A stretch of DNA of 64,000 nt from Rhizobium deserti (GTDB lineage Bacteria; Pseudomonadota; Alphaproteobacteria; Rhizobiales; Rhizobiaceae), in NCBI RefSeq assembly GCF_004358025.1, contig NZ_SMTL01000003.1, forward strand, positions 620,001 to 684,000. Direction: 5' to 3'. The notes under the pieces were generated by a model. The model searched no databases, was not told where the DNA came from, and was given only the letters and a program-made list of their open reading frames with translations. Below, in pieces: positions 27,835 to 37,866 of this stretch (position 1 is the first letter of the stretch; each line of letters opens with the position of its first letter). The position numbers and the translations under genes were made by a program.

Positions 27835-30567
27835 ATGACCGACAACAAAGACGACAAAACACTGGGCGTAAAGAAGACCCTCACCCTGAAATCTTCGGGC
27901 GTGACACAGGGTACCGTGCGCCAGGATATGGGTCGTGGCCGAACCAAAGCAGTCGTCGTGGAGACGGTAAAGCGGCGGGTAACACGACCACTTGACGAAA
28001 AGCCCGTATTGACGCCCGCCGCCCCGGCTCCAAAGCCCGTGGAAGCCGTTGCCCAGCCGGCGCCGCAACCCGCCGCTCCCGCGCCGCGCGTTCATCAGCC
28101 GGCACCGCAGGGCCAGCGCCCGAGCTCACAGCCGAGCCAACGCCCGCAGCAGCAGGGTTACCGCCCCCCAGCGTCTGCGCCGACGCCGCAACGCCAGCCC
28201 AACCGTCCGACCGGCAATGTCCTGCACGACCTTTCGGCCAGCGAAATGGATGCCCGTCGCCGTGCGCTGATGGAAGCGCAGGCTCGTGACGTGATCGAAG
28301 CAAAGCAGCGCGCTGAAGACGAAGCCCGCCGCAAGGTCGAAGACGAGCGTCGTAAGATCGAAGAAGCGGAAGAAGCTGCGCGCCGGGCCGCCGAACCGCA
28401 GCCTGAACCTGTGGCCGAAGCGCCTGTTGCAGCTGCGGCGCCCGTTGCCGAAAGCACTGGAGCAGCCCCTGCCCGTCCGCAGGAAGCCCGGCCGCAAACG
28501 CCGCGTCCCGGCGCAGCACCTGCACCAGGTGCCGCTCAGCCGGTTCTCGGCCGCCGCAAAAACCAGGACGAGGACGAGGATCGCGGCCCGCCGCGCGGCG
28601 CCCCGAACCGTGGCCGCGCGCCTATCCCGGCTCCCGCCAAGGTTCCCGCCCGTCCAAAGACCGAAGACGAACGTCGCCGCGGCAAGCTGACCGTCACCAC
28701 CGCCAATGTCGATGGAGACGAGGCCGCCCGCGGTCGCTCGCTCGCATCGATCCGCCGCCGGCAGGAGAAGTTCCGCCGCAGCCAGATGCAGGAACCGCGC
28801 GAGAAGGTTCTACGCGAAGTCATCCTGCCGGAAACCATCACCATTCAGGAACTGTCGCAGCGTATGTCTGAACGCGCCGTCGACGTCATCAAGTACCTGA
28901 TGAAGGAAGGCCAGATGATGAAGCCGGGCGACGTCATCGACGCCGACCTTGCAGAAATCATTGCCGGTGAATTTGGCCATACGGTCAAGCGCGTCTCGGA
29001 ATCGGACATCGAAGAAGGCATCTTCAATGTCTCCGACGATGCCGGAGAAATGGTTTCGCGGCCTCCCGTCGTCACCATCATGGGTCACGTCGACCACGGC
29101 AAGACCTCGCTGCTCGACGCGATCCGCCAGACCAGTGTCGTTTCCGGCGAAGCGGGTGGTATCACCCAGCATATCGGCGCCTATCAGGTGGAACAGAACG
29201 GTCAGAAGATCACCTTTATCGACACGCCCGGCCACGCCGCCTTCACGGCCATGCGTGCCCGTGGTGCCCAGGCGACGGATATTGCGATCCTGGTCGTGGC
29301 GGCAGACGACAGCGTCATGCCGCAGACGATCGAATCCATCAGCCATGCCAAGGCAGCCGGCGTTCCGATCATCGTGGCGATCAACAAGATCGACAAGCAC
29401 GAGGCCAACCCGGACAAGGTGCGTCAGCAGCTGCTGCAGCACGAAGTCTTCGTGGAATCGCTCGGTGGTGAAGTGCTCGACGTCGAAGTCTCGGCCAAGA
29501 ACAAGCTCAACCTCGACAAGCTGCTCGAGGCGATCCTGCTGCAGGCCGAAATCCTCGATCTCAAGGCAGATCCGAGCCGTACGGCCGAAGGTACCGTCAT
29601 CGAAGCGCAGCTCGATCGTGGCCGCGGTTCGGTTGCGACCGTTCTCGTCCAGAAGGGTACGCTGAAGCCCGGCCAGATCATCGTTGCCGGCGACCAGTGG
29701 GGCCGTGTGCGCGCGCTTGTCACCGACAAGGGCGAACATGTGAAGGAAGCCGGTCCGGCCATGCCTGTCGAAGTCCTCGGACTGTCCGGCACGCCGGCTG
29801 CTGGCGACAAATTCGCCGTCGTCGAGAACGAAAGCCGTGCACGCGAGATTTCCGAATACCGCCAGCGGCTTGCCCGCGACAAGGCGGCAGCTCGCCAGTC
29901 CGGCCAGCGCGGTTCGCTCGAACAGATGATGAGCAAGCTGCAGAACACCGGCTACAAGGAGTTCCCGCTGCTCATCAAGGGCGACGTGCAGGGTTCGATC
30001 GAAGCCATTATCGGCGCACTCGACAAGCTCGGAACCGACGAAGTCCGTGCCCGCATCGTCCATTCGGGCGCCGGCGGCATCACCGAGTCGGATATCTCGC
30101 TTGCCGAGTCCTCCGATGCGGCGATCATCGGCTTCAACGTCCGTGCCAACGTACAGGCCCGTGCCGCGGCCGATCGCGCCGGTATCGAAATCCGTTACTA
30201 CAACATCATCTACGATCTGGTGGATGACGTGAAGGCGGCGATGTCGGGTCTGCTTTCGCCGGAACGTCGCGAGACCTTCCTCGGCAATGCGGAGATCCTC
30301 GAGGTCTTCAACATTACCAAGACCGGCAAGGTCGCAGGTTGCCGCGTCATCGAGGGCAAGGTCGAACGTGGTGCAGGCGTTCGCCTGGTTCGCGACAACG
30401 TCGTCATCCACGAAGGCAAGCTCAAGACGCTCAAGCGCTTCAAGGACGAAGTGTCCGAAGTGCCTATGGGCCAGGAATGCGGCATGGCCTTCGAGAACTA
30501 CGAAGACATCCGTGCCGGCGATACGATCGAATGCTTCCGCGTGGAGCATATCACCCGGACGCTTTAA
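27835..30567 (+). CDS. infB: translation initiation factor IF-2
   Basis: 910 residues. A long Pro/Ala/Gln- and charge-rich N-terminal region (about 50-310) precedes the IF2_N helix ([25 protein letters not shown]), then the GTPase: [15 protein letters not shown] near 417, [17 protein letters not shown] and SAK. Domains II-IV follow, ending near VEHITRTL. It recruits initiator tRNA to the 30S subunit. It is last in the operon and has a strong terminator 24 nt after the stop. Confidence 0.97.
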   Translation: MTDNKDDKTLGVKKTLTLKSSGVTQGTVRQDMGRGRTKAVVVETVKRRVTRPLDEKPVLTPAAPAPKPVEAVAQPAPQPAAPAPRVHQPAPQGQRPSSQPSQRPQQQGYRPPASAPTPQRQPNRPTGNVLHDLSASEMDARRRALMEAQARDVIEAKQRAEDEARRKVEDERRKIEEAEEAARRAAEPQPEPVAEAPVAAAAPVAESTGAAPARPQEARPQTPRPGAAPAPGAAQPVLGRRKNQDEDEDRGPPRGAPNRGRAPIPAPAKVPARPKTEDERRRGKLTVTTANVDGDEAARGRSLASIRRRQEKFRRSQMQEPREKVLREVILPETITIQELSQRMSERAVDVIKYLMKEGQMMKPGDVIDADLAEIIAGEFGHTVKRVSESDIEEGIFNVSDDAGEMVSRPPVVTIMGHVDHGKTSLLDAIRQTSVVSGEAGGITQHIGAYQVEQNGQKITFIDTPGHAAFTAMRARGAQATDIAILVVAADDSVMPQTIESISHAKAAGVPIIVAINKIDKHEANPDKVRQQLLQHEVFVESLGGEVLDVEVSAKNKLNLDKLLEAILLQAEILDLKADPSRTAEGTVIEAQLDRGRGSVATVLVQKGTLKPGQIIVAGDQWGRVRALVTDKGEHVKEAGPAMPVEVLGLSGTPAAGDKFAVVENESRAREISEYRQRLARDKAAARQSGQRGSLEQMMSKLQNTGYKEFPLLIKGDVQGSIEAIIGALDKLGTDEVRARIVHSGAGGITESDISLAESSDAAIIGFNVRANVQARAAADRAGIEIRYYNIIYDLVDDVKAAMSGLLSPERRETFLGNAEILEVFNITKTGKVAGCRVIEGKVERGAGVRLVRDNVVIHEGKLKTLKRFKDEVSEVPMGQECGMAFENYEDIRAGDTIECFRVEHITRTL

Positions 30568-30591
30568 GCGCTGCGCCGAACATGATACCAA

Positions 30592-30620
30592 CCGCCGGGG
30601 CTATCCCCGGCGGTTTTTTT
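30592..30620 (+). terminator. intrinsic terminator after infB
   Basis: CCGCCGGGG and CCCCGGCGG form a perfect 9-bp stem with a CTAT loop, followed directly by seven T. Confidence 0.92.
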
Positions 30621-30634
30621 ATTTTGGGGGATGC

Positions 30635-31393
30635 ATGGCGACGTCATTTGACCTCACCGGCAAGACAGCGATCGTCACCGGTGCCAATACGGGGCTGGGT
30701 CAGGCCATTGCCGTTGCGCTTGCGCAAGCCGGAGCCGATGTGGCGCTGGTCGGCCGGTCCTCCATGGCGGAAACGCAGACTGCCGTCGAAGCTGCCGGTA
30801 ACCGTGCAGTCTCCATCCAGGCGGACCTTTCAACGCTCGAGCCGATCGACCGGATCATCGAGGAGACGCTCGCTTGGAGCGGGCAGGCCGATATTCTCGT
30901 CAACAATGCCGGCATCATCCGGCGCGCCGACGCGCTGGATTTCACCGAGGCCGACTGGGACGCGGTGATGGACGTGAACCTGAAAACCGTGTTCTTCCTC
31001 TCCCAGGCTTTCGCGCGTCATCTGGTCGCGACCACCAGAAGCGGCAAGATCATCAACATCGCCTCGCTTCTGTCCTTCCAGGGCGGCATCCGCATCCCCT
31101 CCTACACGGCCTCGAAAAGCGGCCTCGCCGGCCTGACCCGTCTTCTCGCCTGCGAATGGGCCGCCAAGGGCATCAATGTCAACGCCATCGCCCCGGGCTA
31201 CTTCTCCACCAACAATACGGACGCTTTGCGCGCCGACCCGGACCGCAACGTAGCCATCCTCAACCGCATCCCGGCCGGGCATTGGGGTCAGCCGGAAGAA
31301 TTAGGCGGTGCGGCCGTGTTCCTGGCATCCCCGGCATCCGATTACGTGCACGGGATCGTGCTGCCGGTGGACGGCGGATGGCTTGCCCGCTGA
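30635..31393 (+). CDS. kduD: SDR oxidoreductase, 2-deoxy-D-gluconate 3-dehydrogenase-like
   Basis: 252 residues, classical SDR: cofactor motif TGANTGLGQAIA (about 15-26), NNAG (about 90), catalytic Ser in INIASLLSFQGG (about 143), YTASKSG with Tyr-Lys (about 154-158) and NAIAPGYFSTNNTDALR. The last motif is typical of KduD, which interconverts keto-deoxyuronates from pectin breakdown. The ATG at 30635 has a GGGGG tract 5 nt upstream. No other pectin-degradation gene is next to it, so the exact substrate is uncertain. Confidence 0.8.
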   Translation: MATSFDLTGKTAIVTGANTGLGQAIAVALAQAGADVALVGRSSMAETQTAVEAAGNRAVSIQADLSTLEPIDRIIEETLAWSGQADILVNNAGIIRRADALDFTEADWDAVMDVNLKTVFFLSQAFARHLVATTRSGKIINIASLLSFQGGIRIPSYTASKSGLAGLTRLLACEWAAKGINVNAIAPGYFSTNNTDALRADPDRNVAILNRIPAGHWGQPEELGGAAVFLASPASDYVHGIVLPVDGGWLAR

Positions 31394-31463
31394 GCCCGCA
31401 GTTCCGGCATACCGGAAGCTCTACAGGTGACGAGATCGGTCCCGACGCACTGCGCGCGTGAAT

Positions 31464-31480
31464 TTGATTGACTGGCTCAA
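31464..31480. promoter_or_regulatory. candidate iron-responsive operator (RirA-type) upstream of exbB
   Basis: TTGATTGACTGGCTCAA contains TGA-N9-TCA, extended to TTGA...TCAA. This is the form of the rhizobial iron-responsive operator bound by RirA. It lies about 155 nt before the exbB start. Confidence 0.5.
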
Positions 31481-31631
31481 GATTTATTAGTTGCCATCCT
31501 CAGTCATGTTTATTATCGGATAGCTGCAATCGCGGAGCTTGGCGGCAACCGGCGGCGCATCCTCTTTCCGTTTCCGCTGAGCCGAACCGCGCCTTAGCCC
31601 TCGCCTGTCGTAAAGTCCGGAGTATCGCCCA

Positions 31632-32831
31632 ATGGCCGTCATCTCGAAGCCCGCTTTCCTTCAGCGCTTGACGATGCGGGAACCGCTTCGAAAATCTGCA
31701 CTCCTGGCCGCCACGATGACGCTTGTTGCTTCGGCAGCGCTTGCGCAGGCACCGGCCACGGACCATTCGGCGCCGGCACCTTCCGCCCAGACGACGGCTC
31801 CCGAGCAACCTGCCGCTTCGCAGCCTGCGCCGCCTGCGGTTCAGGCCCCCGCTCCGGCCCCGGCAGCACCGACCACGTCGCGCACACCGGAAGCAGCGCC
31901 GACGCCAGCCACAACGCCCGCCCCTGCCCCTGCCGAGCCAAGCTCGCCTCTGAGCGCTGCACCGTCCGCAGTTCCGGCCGAACCTTCCTCCGGTGCCGCG
32001 GCCCAACCTGCGCCGGGCGCAACCGCACCGCAGGCGCCTGAACCTCAAGCGGCGTCACAGCCGCGCGATATCCTCACCCAGTTCCTCGAGCCGGAGCGGC
32101 GTTCGGACCTTCCGCACGACCTTTCTCCCTGGGGAATGTTCATGGCCGCGGACTGGGTCGTGAAGGCGGTGATGATGGGGCTCGCCTTCGCATCGCTGGT
32201 CACCTGGACGGTCTGGCTTGCCAAGACCCTGGAGCTTGCCGGGGCCCGAACCCGGGCCGGCCGCGCCCTCAAGATCATCCGCAATGCCCGCACGCTCGGC
32301 GAGGCGCTCGATGCGGCGGGCAGCCGCGGCGGCCCGGCCGTCCGCATGCTGCGCGCTGCTGCAGAGGAAATCAATCTGTCGGAAGCGGCGCTCGACCATG
32401 CCGGCGGCGATGGCGTCAAGGAGCGCGTCGGCTCCGTGCTGTCGCGGATCGAGGCCTATGCCGGTCGGCGGATGGCGCGCGGTACCGGCGCTCTGGCGAC
32501 CATCGGCTCGACCGCCCCGTTTGTGGGCCTGTTCGGCACCGTCTGGGGCATCATGAATTCATTTATCGGCATCTCGCAGGCGCATACGACCAATCTGGCG
32601 GTCGTCGCTCCCGGCATTGCCGAAGCACTTTTGGCCACCGCAATCGGCTTGGTCGCCGCCATTCCGGCCGTTGTCATCTACAATGTCTTTGCCCGCTCGG
32701 TGACCGGCTACCGTCAATTGCTGGCCGATGCGGCAGCCGGGGTCGAGCGGCTCGTCAGCCGCGACCTCGATTTCCGCAAGATGCCGCCCGGAACGCGCAA
32801 GGCGCCGGTCTCGCTGGTCGCAGGAGGCTGA
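31632..32831 (+). CDS. exbB: TonB-system energiser ExbB with a long Pro/Ala leader
   Basis: 399 residues, longer than the 240 or so of enterobacterial ExbB. An N-terminal signal-like hydrophobic segment (about 20-38, ending ALAQ) is followed by a Pro/Ala-rich periplasmic stretch to about residue 150. The MotA/TolQ/ExbB channel domain comes after it: first helix near [22 protein letters not shown], then [28 protein letters not shown] and [22 protein letters not shown]. With ExbD it uses the proton gradient to drive TonB. GGAG precedes the ATG by 9 nt. It heads exbB-exbD-tonB. Confidence 0.92.
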   Translation: MAVISKPAFLQRLTMREPLRKSALLAATMTLVASAALAQAPATDHSAPAPSAQTTAPEQPAASQPAPPAVQAPAPAPAAPTTSRTPEAAPTPATTPAPAPAEPSSPLSAAPSAVPAEPSSGAAAQPAPGATAPQAPEPQAASQPRDILTQFLEPERRSDLPHDLSPWGMFMAADWVVKAVMMGLAFASLVTWTVWLAKTLELAGARTRAGRALKIIRNARTLGEALDAAGSRGGPAVRMLRAAAEEINLSEAALDHAGGDGVKERVGSVLSRIEAYAGRRMARGTGALATIGSTAPFVGLFGTVWGIMNSFIGISQAHTTNLAVVAPGIAEALLATAIGLVAAIPAVVIYNVFARSVTGYRQLLADAAAGVERLVSRDLDFRKMPPGTRKAPVSLVAGG

Positions 32832-32837
32832 GCAACC

Positions 32838-33344
32838 ATGGCCGGCGGCATACGCGAACATCACGGCGAAGAGCTTCCCGAGAACCACGAGATCAACGTC
32901 ACGCCGTTTATCGACGTCATCCTGGTGCTGCTGATCATCTTCATGGTCGCTGCGCCCTTGGCGACGGTCGATGTCAATGTCGATTTACCCGCCTCGACGG
33001 CCAAGCCCGCGGATCGGCCCGAAGAACCGCTTTACGTGACGGTCAAGGAGGATCTCAGCCTCAATATCGGCAATGATCCAGTTGCCCGCGAGCAGTTTGC
33101 AGCGGCTCTTGATCGGATGACGGAGGGCGACAAGGAAACCCGGATCTTCCTGCGTGCCGACAAGCTGGTCGACTACGGCCAGTTCATGGAGGTGATGAAC
33201 CTTCTGCGTGACGCCGGCTATCTGAAGATTGCGCTGGTCGGGCTGGAGACTGCGCCCGCCGCACCGGCGGCGCCCGGCAAGCAGCCTGCCCCGTCGTCTG
33301 GCTCCGCGCCTGCCCCGGCACCCGCTTCCGGAGCGGCCCCATGA
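32838..33344 (+). CDS. exbD: TonB-system energiser ExbD
   Basis: 168 residues. A single membrane helix (about 26-44, VTPFIDVILVLLIIFMVAAPL) contains the conserved Asp of ExbD/TolR (about 25). The periplasmic domain follows (LPASTAKPADRPEEPLYVTV, IFLRADKLVDYGQFMEVMNLLRDAGYLKIALVG). The C-terminus ends in an Ala/Pro/Ser tail. AGGAGG lies 10 nt upstream. It overlaps the tonB start by 4 nt. Confidence 0.93.
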   Translation: MAGGIREHHGEELPENHEINVTPFIDVILVLLIIFMVAAPLATVDVNVDLPASTAKPADRPEEPLYVTVKEDLSLNIGNDPVAREQFAAALDRMTEGDKETRIFLRADKLVDYGQFMEVMNLLRDAGYLKIALVGLETAPAAPAAPGKQPAPSSGSAPAPAPASGAAP

Positions 33345-34369
33345 GCCAGGCGGTGACGCAGACAGGTGGTTCTGTCGCGCGGCTCGGCGAAGTCGCATTA
33401 TGGGGGGTCGCCGGCCTGCTGGTGCTGACCGTGCATATTGCCGCGGCCGCCCTGCTGCTGCAGGAAGACCCGTCAGCGGCGGCTGACAATGCCCCTCCTG
33501 CGGCCATCATGATCGAGCTGGCGCCCGAGCCGCAGGCCGCCAATACGGAAGAGGAACAGATCGCTCCCGACGCGGCCGATATGGAAGAGGTCAAGAGCGA
33601 TCAGATGCAACCTGTCGAGGAGGCGCAGCCCGAGCCTGAACCCGAGCCGGTGGCCGAACCTGCGCCGGAGCCCGTCGAGCCTCCTCCTCCACCTCAAGAA
33701 GTTGCCGAAGCCCCAGAGCCGGCACCGCCAGAGCCGACACCTCCGGAGCCGACGCCCGAACCCGTGCCGGAGCCGCCCCAGGAAACGCTTCCGACACCGG
33801 AAATAACCCAGACCATTCCCGAGCCTCCGCCGGAGCTGGTCAAGGAACCGGAGCCGATCGAGGAACAGATGACTGCCGCGCTGGAGAACGTGGAAGTGCC
33901 GCTTCCGGTCATGCGTCCGGCGCCGCCGCCAAAGCCGGCTGTCGCCGACAAACCCGATCCGAAGAAGGAGCAGGAAAAGGTCGAGCGCCGCAAGCAGAAA
34001 CAGCAGCAGGCCCAGAAGGAGATGGCGCAGGCCAAACTCGAAACAAAGCAGGCCGACCGCACGGCCGCGAGCCAGACCTCGACCGGATCGGTGTTTTCCT
34101 CCTCGGTTTCGCCCGCCAAGTGGATGACCAAGGTCAGGGCCAAGATTGCCCGCTATGCCCGCCGTTGCCCCGGCAATGGAAGGGGCGTGGTCACGGTGCG
34201 CTTCAGCTTCGACGGCGGCGGCAATATCGGCAATGTTTCGGTAACGCGGTCCTCCGGCGACGCTGCCATCGACGATTATGTCGCATCGGCTGTCCGTCGT
34301 GCCTCGCCCATCCCAGCGCCGCCTTCGGGTGTTGCAACTTCGCTCAGCCAACCGGTACAGTGCGAATAA
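33341..34369 (+). CDS. tonB: energy transducer TonB
   Basis: 342 residues. One N-terminal membrane helix (about 19-40) precedes a very long Pro/Glu-rich periplasmic spacer (about 65-195) and an Ala/Gln/Lys helix (about 205-240). The C-terminal TonB domain is at about 260-342: KVRAKIARYARRCPGN, GVVTVRFSFDGGGNIGNVSV, DYVASAVRRASPIPAPP. It carries energy from ExbBD to outer-membrane receptors. The 4-nt overlap with exbD (ATGA) implies coupled translation. No receptor gene is present in the window. Confidence 0.92.
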   Translation: MSQAVTQTGGSVARLGEVALWGVAGLLVLTVHIAAAALLLQEDPSAAADNAPPAAIMIELAPEPQAANTEEEQIAPDAADMEEVKSDQMQPVEEAQPEPEPEPVAEPAPEPVEPPPPPQEVAEAPEPAPPEPTPPEPTPEPVPEPPQETLPTPEITQTIPEPPPELVKEPEPIEEQMTAALENVEVPLPVMRPAPPPKPAVADKPDPKKEQEKVERRKQKQQQAQKEMAQAKLETKQADRTAASQTSTGSVFSSSVSPAKWMTKVRAKIARYARRCPGNGRGVVTVRFSFDGGGNIGNVSVTRSSGDAAIDDYVASAVRRASPIPAPPSGVATSLSQPVQCE

Positions 34370-34426
34370 CCGCCTCGTTTGACCGCGGGACTTCCTTCCT
34401 TCGTGATCCAACCCGGATGATTTCGC

Positions 34427-35419
34427 ATGCACATGACCCTCAACGAGGCCGAAACGCTGGTTCGCAGTGTTTTCGAGACCAATGGCGTTTCCCCCGAGGC
34501 TGCTCTTTCCGTGGCGCGGGCACTCGTACAGTCGGAGGCGGCGGGACAATCGGGGCATGGCTTAAGGCGCGTGCCGGCCTATGTGCAACAGGTGAGGACG
34601 GGCAAGGTGGTCGGCCGCGCAAAGGCCGTCTCTACGCGCACCCGTCCCGGCGTGCTTTCCATCGACGCAGCCCATGGCTTTGCTTATCCGGCGCTTGATC
34701 TTGCGGTGACCGAGCTTCCCGCGATCGCGAGGGAGCAGGGAATTGCCTTTTCGGGCATTCATCGTTCTCACCACGCAGGCGTCATGGCGCTGACGGTGGA
34801 GCGTTTTGCGGAAAAAGGACTGGTCGCCATGATGTTCGCCAATGCTCCGGCGGCCATGGCGCCCTGGGGCGGCAAGCGGCCGCTGTTTGGAACCAATCCG
34901 ATTGCCTTCGCCGCGCCGGTTTTCGATGCCGAGCCTCTGGTGATCGATCTGGCGCTTTCCAAGGTGGCGCGCGGCAAGGTCATGGAAGCAACCCAGAAAG
35001 GCGTCAGCATCCCCGACGACTGGGCCTTCGATGCGGATGGCAATCCCACCACCGATGCGGTCGCCGCCATGAAGGGCACTATGGCCCCTTCGGGTGGCGC
35101 CAAGGGCGCTGCCCTGGCGATGATGGTCGAAGTGTTTGCGGCGGCACTCAGCGGCGCTCAGTTTTCCTATCAGGCAAGTTCGCTGTTTGACGAAAAGGGC
35201 CCGCCGCCGGCACTTGGCCAAGCGATCATCGTCATCGACCCGGATGCGGCGGCCGGTTCCGGTGCCGCCGGACGGATGGCCGAGCTGGCGGCCGAAATGG
35301 CCAAGGAAGACGGCGTGCGGCTTCCCGGCCGGCGCGGTCGCGGGCTGCGGGCCAGGGCGATGGAACAGGGCCTGGATCTCGAAGACGACGTCATCGCCGC
35401 CATCCACGCGCTGGGTTAG
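34427..35419 (+). CDS. Ldh-family (malate/L-lactate-type) NAD(P)-dependent dehydrogenase
   Basis: 330 residues of the Ldh_2 family (YlbC, malate/L-sulfolactate/ureidoglycolate dehydrogenases). Motifs are QSGHGLRRVPAYVQQV (about 41-57), GFAYPALDLAV, GIHRSHHAGVMAL with the catalytic His (about 110), GGKRPLFGTNPIAFAAP and GTMAPSGGAKGAALAMMVEVFAAALSG. This family uses NAD(P)H in an unusual fold to oxidise 2-hydroxy acids. It ends 4 nt into the convergent permease gene. The substrate cannot be assigned. Confidence 0.85.
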   Translation: MHMTLNEAETLVRSVFETNGVSPEAALSVARALVQSEAAGQSGHGLRRVPAYVQQVRTGKVVGRAKAVSTRTRPGVLSIDAAHGFAYPALDLAVTELPAIAREQGIAFSGIHRSHHAGVMALTVERFAEKGLVAMMFANAPAAMAPWGGKRPLFGTNPIAFAAPVFDAEPLVIDLALSKVARGKVMEATQKGVSIPDDWAFDADGNPTTDAVAAMKGTMAPSGGAKGAALAMMVEVFAAALSGAQFSYQASSLFDEKGPPPALGQAIIVIDPDAAAGSGAAGRMAELAAEMAKEDGVRLPGRRGRGLRARAMEQGLDLEDDVIAAIHALG

Positions 35420-36693
35420 GCGCGTAGGGCCCTGGCGGGAGACTGGCGGTAGGCGAGCACGGCGGGAACTGCGGCAAGCGCTGCCGCACTTGCCAGGAGA
35501 ACCACGGCCGCCAGAAGGTCCTGCCGCGCGAACTCGACCGGCAACACGATGCCGCTTTGTACTGTGAAGGCACTGGCGATCATGTGGGCGGCCGTAAAGC
35601 CGATCAGGTAGCCGAGCCCGACGCCGAGCGCCACGAGCAGGAAAAGTTCGAGCCAGACGATCATAAACACTGCCCAGCGTGGTGCTCCGAAGGCGCGCAA
35701 AGCGCCGATCTGTCGACGGCGCTGGCCGATATGGGTGACGGTGACCAGCACCAGAGCCGCAGCGACCAGGCCCTGCGAGCCCGCAGCGACGGCGCTCAGC
35801 ACCAGTCGCGCATCGCCGAGCGTGGCGTAAAGATTGGTCAGGACCTCGCCCGGAAAGACGGCTGTGGTCGTGCCGCTTCGATAGGCCTGACGCAGCTTGT
35901 AGGCATCGGCGATCGTTTTCGGTTTCACCAGGATCGCCGGCAGGCCCGGCAGCTCTCCCGCAAAGGTCTCTTTGACCGGGGCATCCGCATCGATGCCGTG
36001 ATGGTCATGATCCGCGTGATCCTCGACATCCCCGGGCACAGCGGCCCTCTCGCCTCCATGCTCTTCATGTTCATCATGATGTTCGTCTTCGCCGAGTCCA
36101 TGCACATGCCAGACCGCCTGGATCGGCACCAGGATGGCACGGTCCCATGGCGTCCCGGTCGGCGGCAATCTTCCGGATACGTGGTAGACGACCCCGGCAT
36201 GGGTTTCGCCGCCGGTGGCGCTGCTGCCATGCATCGGCTTGATTTCTGCACCGAGAGGCAGCTTGACGGCGGCACCCACAAGCGCCTCGCCTTCCTTATC
36301 AAACATCCGCCCTTCGGCAAGGCCGGCAACCGTGCTTGAGATCAGCGCCTTGGTCGTGCCGACCACCGGGTAGCCGGAAAAGGAATCGCCAAATCCGACC
36401 GGCGCCGCCCAGGCGACGCGCGGATCTGCCAGCAGTTTCGGCAGAACCTCGCCCGCAAGGAGCGGCAAGGGGGCCGGCTGCAGGAAGACCGACGAGAGCA
36501 CGAGCTGCGTTTCGCTTCCGGCGGCGCCGATGACGAGGTCGAACTTGTCGGCTGCCCGTGCGCTGCCCAGCCGCAGCGCCCGCTCCTGCAAGGTTACGGT
36601 TACGCCGAGCGCGGTTGCCAGTGCCACCAGAAGCACAACGACGAGCGCACCTGCCCAGAGCCGGCGCAGGTCGGCGAGGATGAAGCGGGTCAT
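35416..36693 (-). CDS. FtsX-like ABC transporter permease with a His-rich loop
   Basis: 425 residues: one N-terminal membrane helix (about 12-32), a large periplasmic domain and three C-terminal helices, the MacB/FtsX layout. The periplasmic domain carries ten His and many Asp/Glu between about 196 and 233 (VWHVHGLGEDEHHDEHEEHGG, continued by EDHADHDHHGID), a likely divalent-metal binding loop. The order DUF-protein, ATPase, His-rich permease matches Zur-regulated zinc operons of gamma-proteobacteria (Pseudomonas PA4063-PA4066 type). Its start overlaps the ATPase stop by 4 nt. Zinc transport is inferred, not shown. Confidence 0.85.
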   Translation of the reverse strand: MTRFILADLRRLWAGALVVVLLVALATALGVTVTLQERALRLGSARAADKFDLVIGAAGSETQLVLSSVFLQPAPLPLLAGEVLPKLLADPRVAWAAPVGFGDSFSGYPVVGTTKALISSTVAGLAEGRMFDKEGEALVGAAVKLPLGAEIKPMHGSSATGGETHAGVVYHVSGRLPPTGTPWDRAILVPIQAVWHVHGLGEDEHHDEHEEHGGERAAVPGDVEDHADHDHHGIDADAPVKETFAGELPGLPAILVKPKTIADAYKLRQAYRSGTTTAVFPGEVLTNLYATLGDARLVLSAVAAGSQGLVAAALVLVTVTHIGQRRRQIGALRAFGAPRWAVFMIVWLELFLLVALGVGLGYLIGFTAAHMIASAFTVQSGIVLPVEFARQDLLAAVVLLASAAALAAVPAVLAYRQSPARALRA

Positions 36694-37379
36694 GCCGCCA
36701 CCTCCCCGGCCGCCCTGTCCGCGACGATGCGGCCGCCCTGCAAGGCGATGCGGCGGTCGAGCCGGTTGATCAGACGCTGATCATGGGAAACGACAATCAG
36801 TGTGGCGCCCGTCTGCGCCGCCAAATGGAGGAGCAGGTTTCCGACCGCCTCCCCCGCTTCCGCATCCAGACTGGCGGTCGGCTCGTCGGCTATGATGACG
36901 CCGGGCCGCCGCAGAAGCGCGCGTGCGATCGCCACCCGCTGCATCTCGCCTCGCGACATGCTGTCGATCCTTTGATCCGGCCGGGCGAGCGACACCGCCT
37001 GCAAGAGTTCGTGCGCATGGGTAACGACATCCGCCCCGGCTGCGCGGGCGAGCCGTGCTGGCAGGAGCACGTTTTCAACAGCGGAAAGACCGGGAAAGAG
37101 ATGGAAATCCTGCATCACAAGGCCGACATGTTCCGCCCGCCAGCGGTCACGCGTGGTTTCCGCGAGGCGGGCGATATCCTGGCCGTTCCACAGGACGCGG
37201 CCGGCCTGCGCCCGCTCCAGGCCGGTGACGACATTGATCAAGGTGCTCTTGCCGGATCCCGAGCCGCCCGTGATCGCTACGCGTTGGCCAGCATCGATAT
37301 ACAGGCGGTCGATGAGGAGGACCGGCGCGGCGAGACCTGGAAAGGAGATGCGCAATTCCTCGACCTGGAGAGACAGCAT
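36690..37379 (-). CDS. ABC transporter ATP-binding protein (LolD/MacB type)
   Basis: 229 residues: Walker A GGSGSGKSTL (about 36-45), Q-loop near GLVMQDFHLFPGLSAVENVL, signature MSRGEMQRVAIARALL (about 138-153; MSRGE in place of LSGGE), Walker B VIIADEPTASLD and the H-loop in IVVSHDQRL. Size and motifs match the LolD/MacB group, which pairs with FtsX-like permeases such as the one overlapping its end. It lies three bases after the preceding gene. Confidence 0.88.
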   Translation of the reverse strand: MLSLQVEELRISFPGLAAPVLLIDRLYIDAGQRVAITGGSGSGKSTLINVVTGLERAQAGRVLWNGQDIARLAETTRDRWRAEHVGLVMQDFHLFPGLSAVENVLLPARLARAAGADVVTHAHELLQAVSLARPDQRIDSMSRGEMQRVAIARALLRRPGVIIADEPTASLDAEAGEAVGNLLLHLAAQTGATLIVVSHDQRLINRLDRRIALQGGRIVADRAAGEVAA

Positions 37380-37382
37380 GCT

Positions 37383-37850
37383 TCAAACAGCCTCGTAATC
37401 CGCCTGGCGGATGCGCAGGCGGCTGAGGAAGCCGGTTTCCGGATCCGTCCACGACCCGACCTCCAGCATGCCCCGGACTTCGATCGTCTCGTTAGGCTGG
37501 GTGAAAGTCTGCCGGCTGTCGAGATAAACGACGACGATATTGTCGGGCCAATCGGAATCGGTCGAGCAGAATGGGCAGATCGACATGGGGATTTCGGTGA
37601 GGACGAAGAACTGCGCTTCCGCCTTCAAGGGCGGCGCCATGAAGCCGCGCATGGCGACGGGTTTGCCGGAAAGCGCCTTGGCCTTGTCCGAAAATTCCAG
37701 GCCCAGCACGCTGATCTTGCCGTAAAGGTCATCGAAGGAAAGCGGCGCGTAAGACGCCGCGGAAACCCGCCCGGGAATGAGGAAGGGCAAGGCCGCGAGC
37801 CCACCAAGAACGGATCTGCGTGGCAGAAGAGTGGAAGGTCGCTTTTCCAT
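37383..37850 (-). CDS. Tat-exported protein with CPFC motif, zinc-operon type (DUF3299-like)
   Basis: 155 residues. A Tat-like signal (PRRSVLGGLAALPFLIPG, about 10-28, then SAA) precedes a small domain with ICPFCSTDSDWPDN (Cys92 and Cys95) and YLDSRQTFTQPNETIEVRGMLEVG split around a turn. It resembles the periplasmic DUF3299-type proteins that accompany the ATPase and permease of zinc-regulated operons. The Cys pair could bind metal. ATG at 37850 has GGAGAG just upstream. It is the first gene of a three-gene operon; a DUF2796/ZrgA-type His-rich binding protein, seen in other such operons, is missing here. Confidence 0.65.
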   Translation of the reverse strand: MEKRPSTLLPRRSVLGGLAALPFLIPGRVSAASYAPLSFDDLYGKISVLGLEFSDKAKALSGKPVAMRGFMAPPLKAEAQFFVLTEIPMSICPFCSTDSDWPDNIVVVYLDSRQTFTQPNETIEVRGMLEVGSWTDPETGFLSRLRIRQADYEAV

Positions 37851-37866
37851 CAAGCTCTCCGAATGC

